Positions 1 to 10,490 of a DNA stretch of 64,000 nucleotides are shown here, piece after piece. The position numbers and the translations under genes are program-made. Every line of letters starts with the position of its first letter. The first letter of the stretch is position 1. The notes under the pieces were generated by a model that was not told the DNA's origin, ran no database searches, and saw nothing but the letters and a program-made list of their open reading frames with translations. Origin of the DNA: Numida meleagris (lineage: Eukaryota; Chordata; Aves; Galliformes; Numididae); assembly GCF_002078875.1 (NCBI RefSeq), contig NC_034410.1, positions 43,878,202 through 43,942,201 of the forward strand, given 5' to 3'.

Positions 1-3000
1 TTTCTTCACTAATATCAATAAAATAACAACAAAAAAAAGTTGCATTGTTGTGTATTATTCAGCTTTTTCCCATTCTCTTATGGTGATAAATGTTCCACCT
101 TCTTCTCCTGCTTTCATCTCTCAGTTAAAGCAAAATGAAGAGGCCATCACTATGTTTGGTTTTTAAATTCTTAGTTGTAGAAGTGGCTGAAATATTCTGA
201 CTGGGAAGACTGCCAGAACTGGTGAAGCACACTCAGATCAGGTCAAAACAAAAAACAGTGAACTAAGTGCCATTTGTTTCTACTGGAATTCCAGGAAAGA
301 ACAACCAGACATTACATAGCTCGTGCATATTAACTGGGAGAGGGATGTGAACTCTCCTCCTCACTATGATGTAAAAACCATAGTGACAAAATGTGCAAGT
401 ACAGCGATGAGTAAGGAGGGACTTGCTGAATTCTGCTATTGATCGTGGGTACTGTCCTTGGTACTGAGCGAACTCCCAGGCTGTATTGTAGTTGCATAGT
501 TGCTTTCAAACAATTGATCAGAGCTCTTGCTCCATTTTCTCCTCGCAGCAGCATCCCTATCCACATGCAGCTCACAGTTTGCCTCCCTGCCTGATCCCCT
601 TGCATGTCCCTCTGAGCCACTGTTGCTTCTCGCAGGGCTGTGCAGGTGCTGTGGCTCCCTGGTGACGGCTGAGGCCCTGGGTGAGCTCTGTATACCACAG
701 GAAAGATCTTTTTGGTGTATTGCCTTTTTACATCTTATCTCTTTCCAAAAATGATAGCTTTTCTTTTTTTCCTGTCCTAACTCATCCATACTGGTGTGAA
801 TGTCAGCTTCTGCAGTGACCTAAATCCCTGACTTTGGGAAGAGCAAGTACATGGAGTTGGCTACTTGTGCTGTATCGTTATTTTCTGACTTTTCTACATG
901 GATGCAGGACAGTTCTGCTCTGTGGATGTGTCCTCCAGAGACAGCAGTGGATTTTGCAGGATATGAGGCATATAGAAGAACACCCGGTTTCTACTTCTGG
1001 AGACAGTGCTGGTAATGGGAAGGTTTCCAGGTTTCTCGCTTCAGGACAACAAATTATGCCACGGCGTAATGAAGACTGCATGAACCACCTGGAAGCTCAG
1101 CCCATGCTTGGGTAATTTCAAGGCAGAACAGAACTAGAGCATGAGCTGAGCCTCAGAAGGCCAAATGGCTGAAGAACTGTTGCCTCTGTTCAGCAGTGTT
1201 CCTCCTCTTTTCAGTATTCAGATATCTCAGAAACTTCACTAGATGCATCTTCACCACACCACGGCCAGGAACGTGGTTGTCCACCTTGGGATGCTGGGTG
1301 GGAGGTAAGAGGAGGGTGTGTGCTGAGAACCCCTGGAGACAGGGCTGTGGGCATGAGAGGTGTTCTTTTGGGAGCACAGGTGGTATTTCAGCCTCGTGGG
1401 GTTCTTTTCCCTGTTCTTTTGCATGTTTCCAAAGCACTGGACACATAATGCAGTGGTGCACAGATTGAATGTTAGTCCTCAATGCATTTGTTAGCAGCTT
1501 CCCACATTATATCCAAAAATGCAGCACTGCAGTGAGCTGTGAGCTGCTTCGTGCTGCTATGAGCAGGGCCTGGTGGTTGCAGCTGAGTTCGTGCTGAGGA
1601 ATCAGCCCTGCCCAGCTGTGCTCTGACATCTCGCCGCCCTGCTCAGCCCTCCAGTTCCTTGCAACAAGACAAATGAGAGTACAGAGCAGCAAGAAAGTAA
1701 CAGAAGAGCTGAAAGTTACCTTAGCTGTAACACAGGCAGTGAGCTTTAATGTGAGAATGGCACACATTGAGGAAATCGATAATGTTTGTATTTAAAAGAT
1801 TACTGAGATTTTTGTCCTGCTGGACTAGGCTTCAAGCTGTGCTGCCGAATCCAACTGCTGCTCCATTGACACAAGCACTTAGGAATGATTAAAGCTCTAA
1901 CAAGCTGACAGACAGATTTTTGGTCCTCAAGAGGAATTTAATGAACTTGGGAGATACAAAAATCAAAGATACAGAGAAGCCTTTCACCCCTTTGCTAGGA
2001 TGCTGCCTTTCTCCTGACCTGCAAATTCCTGCACAAGTTGGGACAGGGAGTGCCCGTTTTGGGCTCAGGGCTGGAGCCAGGCCCTGCAGCGCTCCCCTCA
2101 CTGCAGCAAGGATTGAGGACAGGGGCTGCTCTGAGGCTGCTGAGTCTCACCTTGCCTGCCCCTTTCATCCAGCCTCTTTTCAGCCCTGAGCGGGCAGGGC
2201 CCCAAGCTCTCCCCTGTTCATTTACATGCAGTTTGCAGCAAGCTGCTCTGCTCACAGTGATGTGCCTGGCACCTCTTTGGAAACTTAATTGATAGAGCTG
2301 TAGCAGAACCAATTAAGTCAAACCCACAGAGAAAGCAAACTGCCTTTAAATGCAAAAAGTTATTGATTTGCTATTTAGCCAGTGTTCATTTAGCCCCTTT
2401 GCAAAGCGTGGTTTCCTTTGGTGGTTATGTCGGCGCTCAGGATGGGGCCCCCATTCACTTGCATTGAGTGGCTGAAGCCCTCAGCCCAGAGACCGGAAAA
2501 AAAGAAAGGAGATGACCCACCCCAGCAGGGACCCAAATCCAGAAATACCACTGAGCACTCACAGGGGGGATCCTGAAGATCTGGGCTGGGGCAGCACATA
2601 GAGGTCAAGGAGGAGATGTGGCTTGTTAGGAAGACTTTACTATGTCATTACCTCCTATGTAGTCAGTCTCCATTTGGATGCCAGGTGAGTCACCACAGGT
2701 CCCTTTATTCCCTGTGTCTGTTCTGCACCCTGCTGCAGCATGACCATTCAAACAGGACAATGACTGAAAAATGAGATGGGTTTCTCTGAAGCTTGCCAGC
2801 GCCCAGGCAATGTGCTTCCTTACAGCTGTCACGCTGCTGGTTGGCTGGCAAACAAAATAGTGCTCTCCTAATTGCTTACAAAACCAAACTTGCAATGGTA
2901 TTAGAGTAGTATCAGAGGCAATGTTGCTTGTGGTCTGGCAGGGGTGGAAGCATTGTTTTGTACCTGCAAGTTGCTCACCTGCTGGGGATGCAGAAGGGCT

Positions 3001-4230
3001 CAACCCTGGTGTCTTGCAGAAGGGCTCAACCCTGGTGTCTTTCAGAAGGGAGAGGAATGGCTTGAAACATCTTTATCCCTCCATTCTCCTATCTGCAGGA
3101 AATAAGACGGGATAAAAGAAAAGGAGGGTGGGTGGGTTTTTTTTGTTTGTTTCCTAATGAGAGCATTCTCAGCAATAACACTAAAATCTGTACCCATTCC
3201 CTGCACCTGGCAATAATACAATCCTCAATATGCTGGGGAGAGGAATGTTTTTAAGTGTTGTCTGAACGTTCTTGTCATTAAGTTGAAAGACAGTGAAGTT
3301 ACTTTAAAAGAAACGATCCCTTGGGAAATGCTTTCATCTATGCACTTTTAGACTAATTTGTATTTTTCTCAGTTTAAAAAGAAAAACTGGTTTTAATCTC
3401 TTGCTTGGGAAAAAGTGGTAGTACAGGCTGTTCTCCCAAAACACTGGAGAGGATGCGGCTGCTGAGGCTCGTCATTTTTGTAGAGGAGCTGAGAAAAGCC
3501 GGACGAGGAGGCTTGGCAAGGGGCTGTCTGGAAGGAGCTTGAGAGGAGGAAAAATGTGTGTGGGAAAGCAGTTTTGTGCTTTCAAGATGAGATCCTCAGA
3601 AAGGGGAGAATTCTCTGCTACCGCTTGTTGAAGCGCCTCTTACACTGCAGATCTTTACAGCGCTGTCTGGTGCAGCCTGCCTGCCAGTGCTGACAGCTGA
3701 CTTGGCTGGGCTGCCCCCAACAGCACCCCACTTTAATGCCCTGTGATCTGATCGCTCAGATACCTCGCCCCTTTTTTCCTCAGGATCATCCTCTGCACAG
3801 CTCTCTGTGCCCCTCTCCGAGTGAAGGCTTAGCTCACCACGCGGCAGGGAATCATGATTCGCAGCCGTCAGTGGAGCTTTCACATTTTGTTCACAATATA
3901 AAATAAACGTGCCAAGGAGGTGAAGCCCATTGGTGTCATTCCTCTTTTCCTTCTCCCTTTATCCCTGCCGGCGATGGGCTACAACCACTCCGTCCTTTAC
4001 AGCTAGGGTCATCGTGAGGATAGCGGGCCTTTTCTGGCAGCATTGTGCTGCTGTGTTGGCATTTGGACAAGTTCTACCTTAGAGCGGTCACAGCTACTTT
4101 GAGTGTCACGAGATTTCCCTAAAAAGTGGCTCATGTGTCTGAGTACTTATCACCTGGAATATACATATGTTGCAGAATGAAGGTGTTTTCCTGCCCTCTC
4201 TGTGTAGTAAGATACCCAGCGACATGTGGC
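1..4230. other. Intergenic sequence downstream of CCK
   Basis: No gene is recognised here. The segment contains a 26-bp tandem duplication (2991-3050) and a somewhat GC-richer unique stretch at about 3420-4060 that resembles none of the repeats seen elsewhere in the window. Open frames of 60-125 codons are present but have no recognisable domain or splice context. In mammals TRAK1 lies on this side of CCK, but I see no TRAK1 exon. Confidence 0.6.
2991..3050. repeat. 26-bp direct tandem duplication with partial third copy
   Basis: CAGAAGGGCTCAACCCTGGT plus GTCTTG/GTCTTT occurs at 2991-3016 and again at 3017-3042 with one mismatch, followed by a partial third copy, CAGAAGGG. It is a local slippage or duplication product. 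Confidence 0.9.
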
Positions 4231-4244
4231 GAGAGGACGAGAAG

Positions 4245-4616
4245 GGGTAAGTGAAATCATTTTAATATAATATCAGTGTATGAGAAACCACAAAAGAAAG
4301 AAAACATTTTTCTGGAAAATTCTGCATATGTATATATTGCCTTGTCTTACAGACAAATTTACATCAAATACATGATATATTTTAAAACACTGATTCAAAG
4401 AGGACAACAAATTAACTTTTCTCTTTCTGTACAGACATGGGAGTGTGATTTCTTTCCTGCCGCTATGGTTTGCTGTTCTTTAGGAGGAGTACTCGTATTC
4501 TTCAGCACTGCGGCGTCCAAAATCCATCCAGCCCATGTAGTCTCTGTCATTTATCCTGTGCGTGGGATCAATGCTCTGTACCCTGTTTCCTAGGACAGAG
4601 AACCTCCCAGTGGAAC
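4245..4616 (-). CDS. CCK: CCK exon 3: CCK-8, amidation site, C-terminal peptide and 3'UTR
   Basis: The acceptor (minus strand TTTTCCTGTAG, AG at 4618-4617) opens the exon at 4616. Coding covers 4616-4480: two bases finish the Gly-86 codon, then 44 codons and a TAA stop at 4482-4480. The translation runs [44 protein letters not shown]. Every element needed for mature CCK is present: Arg before the octapeptide, the Tyr two residues into it that is sulfated in known CCKs, the C-terminal Phe followed by Gly for amidation, and RR for cleavage. The 3'UTR is short, about 235 bases; the 4245 end is an estimate placed 15-20 bases after the poly(A) signal. Confidence 0.95.
4261..4266 (-). terminator. 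CCK: CCK poly(A) signal (ATTAAA)
   Basis: The hexamer reads TTTAAT on the plus strand, so ATTAAA on the minus strand, about 215 bases beyond the CCK stop. It is the commonest variant poly(A) hexamer, and no AATAAA occurs between the stop and this point. Cleavage is inferred near 4240-4250. Confidence 0.65.
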
Positions 4617-7600
4617 CTACAGGAAAAGAGTGGGTGAGAGGAGAAAGTAAGTGGGTGCATTTTCATCCATTTCTGATCTGCTTGTATTTATTGGCAGATG
4701 CTTGCATGATGCTCAGTGGGGAAGATGTCTTAGGAACATTGTGGGATTGTCCTGAAAGTGACTTCAATTTTTTCAGATGTAAAATATATAGATCATGTTC
4801 TTTCTTCTTAAGCTCCTAGGAAGCAAGAGCCATAGATGCATATATAGGACAAGGAGGAATGGTTTTAAGTTCAAGGAGGGAAGGTTTAGATTGGATGTCA
4901 GGGGGAAGTTCTTCACAGAGAGAGTGGTCAGGTGCTGGAATGGGTTTCTCAGAGAAGCTGTGGATGCCCCATCCCTGGAGGTGTTCAAGACCAGGATGGA
5001 TGGGGCCCTGGGCAACCTGGTCTAGTACCAGAGCTGGAGGTTGGTGGCCCTGCCTGTGGCAAGGGGGTTGGAACTTGATGATCCTTGGGATCCCTTCCAA
5101 CCCAAGCCATTCTGTGATTCTATGATGTGGGAGCTCCTACAGCGCAAACTAAGAAACAGGAGGCATAGAGTTAGGAATAACGGGTTTTGTCAAGAAGTGG
5201 GAATAGTCCTGAAATTCAGGGAGTTGTATCTGGAGTTCACAGCTAGAGATGTCTACTACTGCAATTACGCAAGGCTTCTTGCTACACCAGCAGCATTTCC
5301 ACTGCTTTTCTAAATTTTCATAGCTTTTTTCGCTGTGGGATGGGATGCTGATCTTTGACCTTTTGCCCTTGTTTAGGGCATCAAATTGATAGAAATGATT
5401 TGTGGGGAGAATTTACGTTTTTGTTTTTTTTTTTTTAAAAAGATACTTTGACATCATCACATTACGTAACTAAAATTGCAGGGGAAGGTAGATTACTTCT
5501 CCCTGTGCTCCATGAAAAAAGCCAAAATGGACATAGGCCAGTGATTAGATTAAATCTGAGCATTGAGTGAGGAAGAGGGACAAGTCCAACACAGTAGTAG
5601 TTAATGAGGAGTGAAGCTTGAGGAATGCTTGAACTGAGCAGAAAGGAAAAGGGGTCCAAACCAAACCTCACAAATGCAAATCTACACAGTTGCGTTGCTT
5701 ACAGATTGTTAGTTTTGGAGGAACCCTTGGTGACTGTGTAATGACTTGTAGTAAACATGACTCATTAAAAACAAAACCAGTGGCATTGTTTTGTTAATGG
5801 ATGGAAAGAGATACAGACAAAGAAGTACCATAGGAAGAAACCAAACATGCTTTAGGCATTTTAAACAACATGGCAAAAAAAAAAAAAAAAAAAACCCTAT
5901 GGAAATATGTTTGTCTATCATTAAACTCTCAATACCATTAAACCTCTGAAATTCACATAGGTAGCTCAAAATACAAAGTTAAGTTATGAATATGGTTTCC
6001 TGGCACCAGGCAGGGCTAGGACAGTGCAAAACCATCACTCGGGTGTTGATATTTAAGAGATGCTAGAGCCTGCAGTGACCTGTGGGCTGTAAGTGCTCCC
6101 CTGATGCTATTTTGGTCTGGCCTAGCAAGGGCTCCTTAGAGGACAGCAAATTGCATGTGTCACTGACTTGTCAGCCACATTTCTCAATGACATAGTGCCA
6201 GATTTATGCTGAAAGCCTGCAGATGAAGTTAAGTGAAAGCTAAGGATTACAACAAGCCTAAGAAATTCCCTAAGAGCACCTTAATTACTTTCCCTTAAAT
6301 CGCCAGAGATGTCCCTGCGGATACTGCAGCATCAACATACAATGAACAGCTTCAAACCTGTAGCAGTCTGGCTACAAGGCTGCCATCTAGCCCCAGCCTC
6401 CTGGGAGAACTTAACTCTCACTGTTTTAACTGGAGCTATTGTCCAGAATGAGCCTTCCTATTTGCTAGCTAATGCTAGCAAATGCCCAGCCTCCCTGTCC
6501 TCTGAGATGGAATTTTCTAGTGAGCATCCAGACAAGATAAAACAGCAGATATGAATGTTCTGCAGAGGTTTCTGAAGTGTTGCCCTGAACTCTTATGTTA
6601 AATGAGAACATATTTTTTGATGGGAAAACCACTGATGGGCACTGTTTTAAATTAATACTGCTTTGTCGCAGTGACTCTCTTCTGTACCAGCAAGTACATC
6701 TACACACTGGTACCCTGCTAGCTCCAGAATTCTATCATTCACCAAGAGTCACTTTGTAGGGTTAAAAATATACATACTTATGAACGTGTATGCAGGCAAT
6801 TCTCCTTCATAGGATGTATTTTTGGTAAGCATTACTAAGTTTAAACTCTTTTCCCCACATCATCTGGTTAAGCTAATGGGAAATGACAGCCAGGTATTCA
6901 AGGAGAATGTAGTGGCAACACAGGAGAAAGGAAGAGAAGACCTTGTTGACATGTCTGCCTTATAGACTCCTGTGGCAACATTCTTACTTATTAATGGCTT
7001 TAACTCTAGCAGTGAATTGTGGAATTCTGTATCTGAATTGTCTTTCCGTTAGATCATGTGAACTGCTAAAGCAACTTCCTTAATGAATACTGTGAAAATT
7101 CATAGTGAGAGGAGAAGTCCCTCCGAATGCATCAAAAGTGTTTTTCTGTTGTTTCTGATTTGGCCCTCTTCTGCATACAGGGATGAGTGTGTGTGGCATC
7201 ACACACAATGCATAAAATGCAGGTTGCATCTGTTTATTGCAATCCACCACCAAAAATACAAGTGGGATTCTGCCTAGCACAGAGCTCAGCAGTGAGGCTA
7301 TGGAGGGGAGAGTACTGAATGATGTGCAAATGGTTGTGTGGAGAGACAGGAGCAGAGAAGGCCCTCACTTATCAAATGAATTTTATCCTAGACAAACTCT
7401 GAGACTGCAAGTCAATTAATGTGCCACTCCCTATATGCTCAAGTAATCATAACTTCTAATGCAGTCTCTTTCCCTGCAGTATAAGGGATAGATGAGAGAA
7501 GCTATTGCAGGCAAACCATATTTGCATAACCTCACAAGTTGTACTGGACTTTTTTCTTGAGGTTTGCAGTCATGTTCCTCCCTTGGTGCCCAGAGCAATT

Positions 7601-8264
7601 ACGTTGCCCATGGTGTTGCTCAGTTTAGATATGTGACACAATTGTTTCTTCAAGCGACTAGTAAGTCACACAACAAAGGTGAAGCCTTTTGATTCCAGTA
7701 CTCTACTGGAGCTTCACGATCCCATTGCTGAATGCTGGGGAGGTTTTAAGTAATTGCATGATTCTGCCCCAGGGCAACTCGGGATGGAAAACCTAACAGG
7801 AGTTGCACGTTTTGAACCAAATGCGCTTTCACTTATCACAGCTTTCTGTTACTCTGTTCATCAGTGCAACTTCTGATCTTTCCAAAGCTCACACACTTCT
7901 GTAATTTCCTTCATTGACAAATACAAGGAAAATGCAATACTTCAAAGATCTCCCTGTCCCTGGTGCTTCTGGCTGAGCTTAGGCTAGCTTTCTCATCTGC
8001 GTTTAGGCACTGTAAAGCTCTCCTGCTATCCTAATTTAAAAAAGGAATGGAAGAGGCTAACTAAATAATAAGGGTTTCAAGGAAACACGATTACTCTTTT
8101 CTACCTCAGATAAAACATGCTGAAAATCATACCAAAATACGTAGCGGGCTATGAAAATAGAATCTTAACAATGAAAGATGCAATATGACCTGGCAGGTGG
8201 GCTTAATTTTCCCTGGTTACCTTTACACAGCTCTCAGTCAATGGCTGCTATGTAAAAATATGTT

Positions 8265-8299
<35 letters not shown>

Positions 8300-8727
8300 G
8301 AGTTTTAGAGTAAGTGAGAAAGAAACGGTCTCTACTTCAGGAATAGCCAGGCAAAAATCTATTCCCTATCTCCTATAGGAACGCAGGAATTAGTGCTAGA
8401 TGATGGCAGGGTTAGTATCTGGGCACCTGTGTAGGAAGTGCCCTGCCACAGAGGCAGCAGATCAGCCGTACCTTTCCGGGCTTGCTGCAGGTACTTGGCC
8501 AGCAGTGCGCCGATACTCGCCCTCTGCTCGAAGCTGCCATCCAGCCGCGGTGCAGGTTTCAGCGGACCCGCCGAGGAGGGGGCACGGGCGTGCCGGTGGG
8601 GTTCTGTCAGGCTCTGCTGGAGCTCAGCAGCCAGCGGGCTGCCATCGTGTGAGCCCGCGGGCTGCTGGCCGAGGGAGCTCACCGACAGCGCAGCAAGGAG
8701 CACGCAGATGCATACACCGCCGTACAT
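4480..8727 (-). CDS. CCK: Cholecystokinin preprohormone (spliced; complete coding region)
   Basis: This is the complete CCK coding sequence, join of complement 8472-8727 and complement 4480-4616, giving 130 residues, the usual length of bird CCK. Residues 1-20 form a hydrophobic signal peptide ending SVSSLG, followed by QQPAGS. Residues 21-110 are prohormone spacer with single-Arg processing sites. Residues 111-118 are the octapeptide DYMGWMDF (CCK-8), followed by GRR (amide donor Gly plus dibasic site) and the acidic tail SAEEYEYSS, whose tyrosines are sulfation candidates. The product is known as a secreted gut and brain peptide that acts on the CCK receptors. The two coding exons join in phase 1 within the Gly-86 codon, with donor GTACGG and acceptor CCTGTAG. 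The start ATG lies two bases after the exon 2 acceptor and has G at -3. No frameshift or premature stop is present, so the gene looks functional. Confidence 0.97.
4845..5126 (+). mobile_element. CR1 LINE 3' fragment inside CCK intron 2 (antisense to CCK)
   Basis: The translated 5' part matches the end of CR1 ORF2 ([19 protein letters not shown], then [20 protein letters not shown]), ending at a stop after GALGNLV. It is followed by the typical CR1 3'UTR, including GATGATCCTTGGGATCCCTT and the 3' terminal ATTCTGTGATTCTATGAT. It is severely 5'-truncated, as is usual for CR1. It lies about 230 bp upstream of the exon 3 acceptor in the CCK transcript. Confidence 0.93.
5875..5894. repeat. A20 homopolymer in CCK intron 2
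   Basis: An uninterrupted run of 20 A on the plus strand. No retroposed sequence ending here was recognised. Confidence 0.9.
8266..8298. repeat. T33 homopolymer in CCK intron 2
   Basis: There are 33 consecutive T on the plus strand, so the CCK pre-mRNA carries A33 about 170 bases after the exon 2 donor. The length may be affected by sequencing error and is likely polymorphic. Confidence 0.9.
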
Positions 8728-8729
8728 CG
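8472..8729 (-). CDS. CCK: CCK exon 2: signal peptide and prohormone N-terminal half
   Basis: The exon is bounded by an acceptor with a pyrimidine tract ending TCTCCGCAG (read on the minus strand, AG at 8731-8730) and by donor GTACGG starting at 8471. The first two bases are 5'UTR; coding runs from 8727 to 8472, which is 85 codons plus one base. It encodes the signal peptide ([20 protein letters not shown]) and the spacer, including [16 protein letters not shown] and [14 protein letters not shown], motifs typical of CCK precursors. The GC content is high and the exon borders on CpG-rich DNA. The reading frame stays open past the donor to a stop at 8359, so retention of intron 2 would give a 122-residue protein lacking the hormone. 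Confidence 0.96.
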
Positions 8730-9728
8730 CTGCGGAGAGAAAGGCACGTCAGGTGGTCGGAACGACCAGATGGAGCACATCGCGCGTTATCCCCACCCCT
8801 GTCTTCTTCGAGGGGCGCTGGGTTCTGAGGAAACTTAGTTCTGTTCATGCAGGTAGCTGTGGGATCTGCATTGAGCTAGAAGGCACGTGTGAGTAGTTAA
8901 CTATCTGCTGGGAAAATGAGATAACACCACAGCGAACTGGTTTTATCCCTCCCAGTGAATGTGCCATGCCTTCTTTACACAGTTCTTCTCTGTTTTGGAA
9001 GCTGCGTTTCAGTAACAACTAAAGAAAACCTATGCAGCTCTGTAAAAACTCCCAGGATGCGGGCAGCCACGTGCTTTGCTGCTGTATTGAAACCTGCTGT
9101 TATTACTAACACCCAATTTTGACAAGTTCTGCGAAGACCATTTACTCTCTGCCCCTTCCTGAGTCTGTAATTCAGCATGGAAGAAGCTGTGTTGCACAAG
9201 AGAAGGAGGAACAAAGTTGCATCACGACAGAAGAAAGCCCCAAAATCTCACACCACCCTATCACCCCGTTTAACAGCATGAGCAACGAAGTGCACCAGAA
9301 CCGTGCTCTTCTTCGTATAAACCAGAATTCAAGCGCAAGTCTTTTTTTGTTTTTTTTGCCGCTTCCATAAAGAACCAAAGATTGGATGAGACGACCCATG
9401 GAAGCGGCACAGTTTGAGCACAGCAACCGAAATACGGTACTTCTGGAAACGGGGTTAGCAGGAGGAGCGAGGCACCCGGCACTTAACGGCAGGAGGGCAA
9501 CCTCCCGTTACAAAGGCACATGAATTACCCCGCGTACGTGAAACGCAGCGCCGAACATCACCTTTTCACTTCGAAAACAAGGGGAAGCGAAGCTCGTTCG
9601 CCCGCTGGCAATGCACAGAAGCGAAGGGCGGCTGTCACCCCGCGGGCAGCGCTGCTCCCCGCCACGCCGGCCGCCCCCGCACCGCGCAGGTGCTGCACCC
9701 TACCCACCGCACGCCGGCTGCTCCCTAC
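8730..9728 (-). other. CCK: CCK intron 1 (5'UTR intron, about 1.0 kb)
   Basis: The intron lies between the proposed exon 1 donor (AG|GTAGGG at 9729/9728 on the minus strand) and the exon 2 acceptor (TCTCCGCAG). Its size and its position just before the start codon match the 5'UTR intron of mammalian CCK. The acceptor side is secure. The donor is inferred from motif and position only, because exon 1 is non-coding. Confidence 0.7.
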
Positions 9729-9805
9729 CTTCCTTCTTTCTTTCCTTCCTTCCCCGAGGCCGGAGCGAGGAGGACCGCGGGAGCCCGGAGTGCGCTCAGA
9801 TGGGA
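9729..9805 (-). other. CCK: CCK exon 1 (non-coding 5'UTR), approximate
   Basis: This is placed between a transcription start expected about 25-30 bases downstream of the TATA-like box (9840-9831) and a consensus donor AG|GTAGGG. It has no ATG that would precede the CCK start in frame. The 5' end could be off by tens of bases, and the donor is the best of several GT sites but not proven. Confidence 0.55.
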
Positions 9806-9830
9806 TGTTAGGGGCTGCTTCGCCGCGGCC

Positions 9831-9840
9831 CCTTAAATAG
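9831..9840 (-). promoter_or_regulatory. CCK: TATA-like box of the CCK promoter
   Basis: The minus strand reads CTATTTAAGG, an A/T-rich core inside very GC-rich flanks, oriented toward CCK. It sits about 30 bases downstream of the CRE/TRE-like element. Together these give a compact promoter layout like that described for mammalian CCK. Confidence 0.6.
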
Positions 9841-9861
9841 CGGCGGCGGTGTTTGCACAGC

Positions 9862-9871
9862 TCTGACGCAG
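9862..9871 (-). promoter_or_regulatory. CCK: CRE/TRE-like element of the CCK promoter
   Basis: The minus strand reads CTGCGTCAGA. The mammalian CCK promoter has a well-studied composite CRE/TRE site, CTGCGTCAGC, upstream of its TATA box that mediates CREB and AP-1 responses. Nine of ten bases match and the order relative to the TATA-like box is the same. The functional assignment is inference from that similarity. Confidence 0.65.
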
Positions 9872-9886
9872 CGGGGCCGCGTTCGA

Positions 9887-9937
9887 GCCCCGCCTCGGGG
9901 AGAGTGGGGCTCCCTCTCTCCCTCCCGCCCCGCCTCC
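9887..9937 (-). promoter_or_regulatory. CCK: Two GC boxes (Sp1-type) upstream of CCK
   Basis: GGCGGGGC (minus strand, 9894-9887) and GGCGGGGCGGG (9934-9924) are Sp1-family consensus cores. They lie just upstream of the CRE/TRE-like element within the CpG-rich segment. Such motifs are common in any CpG island, so only their position supports a promoter role. Confidence 0.5.
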
Positions 9938-10490
9938 GTGCTGAAGTTCGCAGCCGGGCACGGAGGCTGCTTTCCCGGACGGGGAGGGCAGCGCGCAGCC
10001 CGGCTTGTTTATAAGAAGTCCGCGCTCTCTCGGGAGCCACCTGTGCCGGGCTGGCGTTGCGGGGTCCGCAGGGAGAAGGGGCTGCCGCGGAGGGAGCGGT
10101 CCTTCCGCCCCGTCTCGTCACTCCCGCGCGGTGTGCCGCCCGGCTGGGCCCTCTGCCCCGGCCTCGGCTCGAGGGGCTCCGCTGCTCTTCGCGCGTCGGT
10201 CGGCAGAGGGCGACGGGGCCCCGCTTGGGGCCGCCCAGCGCGGCTCCGCCGACCCGGGGTTCCCGCAGCCCTTCAGGGCGGCCCGGCTGCTCCCGAGCTG
10301 AGGGACGGGGCGCGGGGAGGGCGGCAGGTCAGAGCAGGGTGGGGTGTGCTGGCTTTCTGTGCCCCACGCTCCTGGCAGCGGGAGTGTTGCGGGGAATGGT
10401 GCTGTGCGAGCGTTCTTGCCACGTTTCAGCCTCTAACCAGGGTCTCTGTCGCTGAAAAGGAGGGCAGGGCTGAGCAACAGACTGCTTGTC

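Larger units (their letters stand above)
4617..8471 (-). other. CCK: CCK intron 2 (3.86 kb)
   Basis: This GT-AG intron in phase 1 separates the prohormone spacer from the hormone-coding exon, the same position as in other vertebrate CCK genes. It holds a plus-strand CR1 fragment (4845-5126), a 20-base A run (5875-5894) and a 33-base T run (8266-8298). The rest (about 5130-8260) is unremarkable AT-rich sequence with no open frame that I can support as coding. Confidence 0.9.
9480..10420. other. CpG-rich promoter region of CCK
   Basis: This roughly 0.9-kb stretch is dense in CpG and GC-rich, in sharp contrast to the AT-rich DNA on either side, and it spans exon 1, the core promoter and about 0.6 kb upstream. 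Several long open frames run through it on both strands (for example 9558-10121 minus and 9938-10552 plus). They are expected by-products of the scarcity of stop codons in GC-rich DNA and have no recognisable domains. The boundaries are judged by eye. Confidence 0.8.

Noticed and set aside
8400..8896. Plus-strand open frames of 142 and 152 codons over CCK exon 2
   Set aside because: They are antisense shadows of the GC-rich CCK coding exon, which has clear splice sites and a known product on the other strand.
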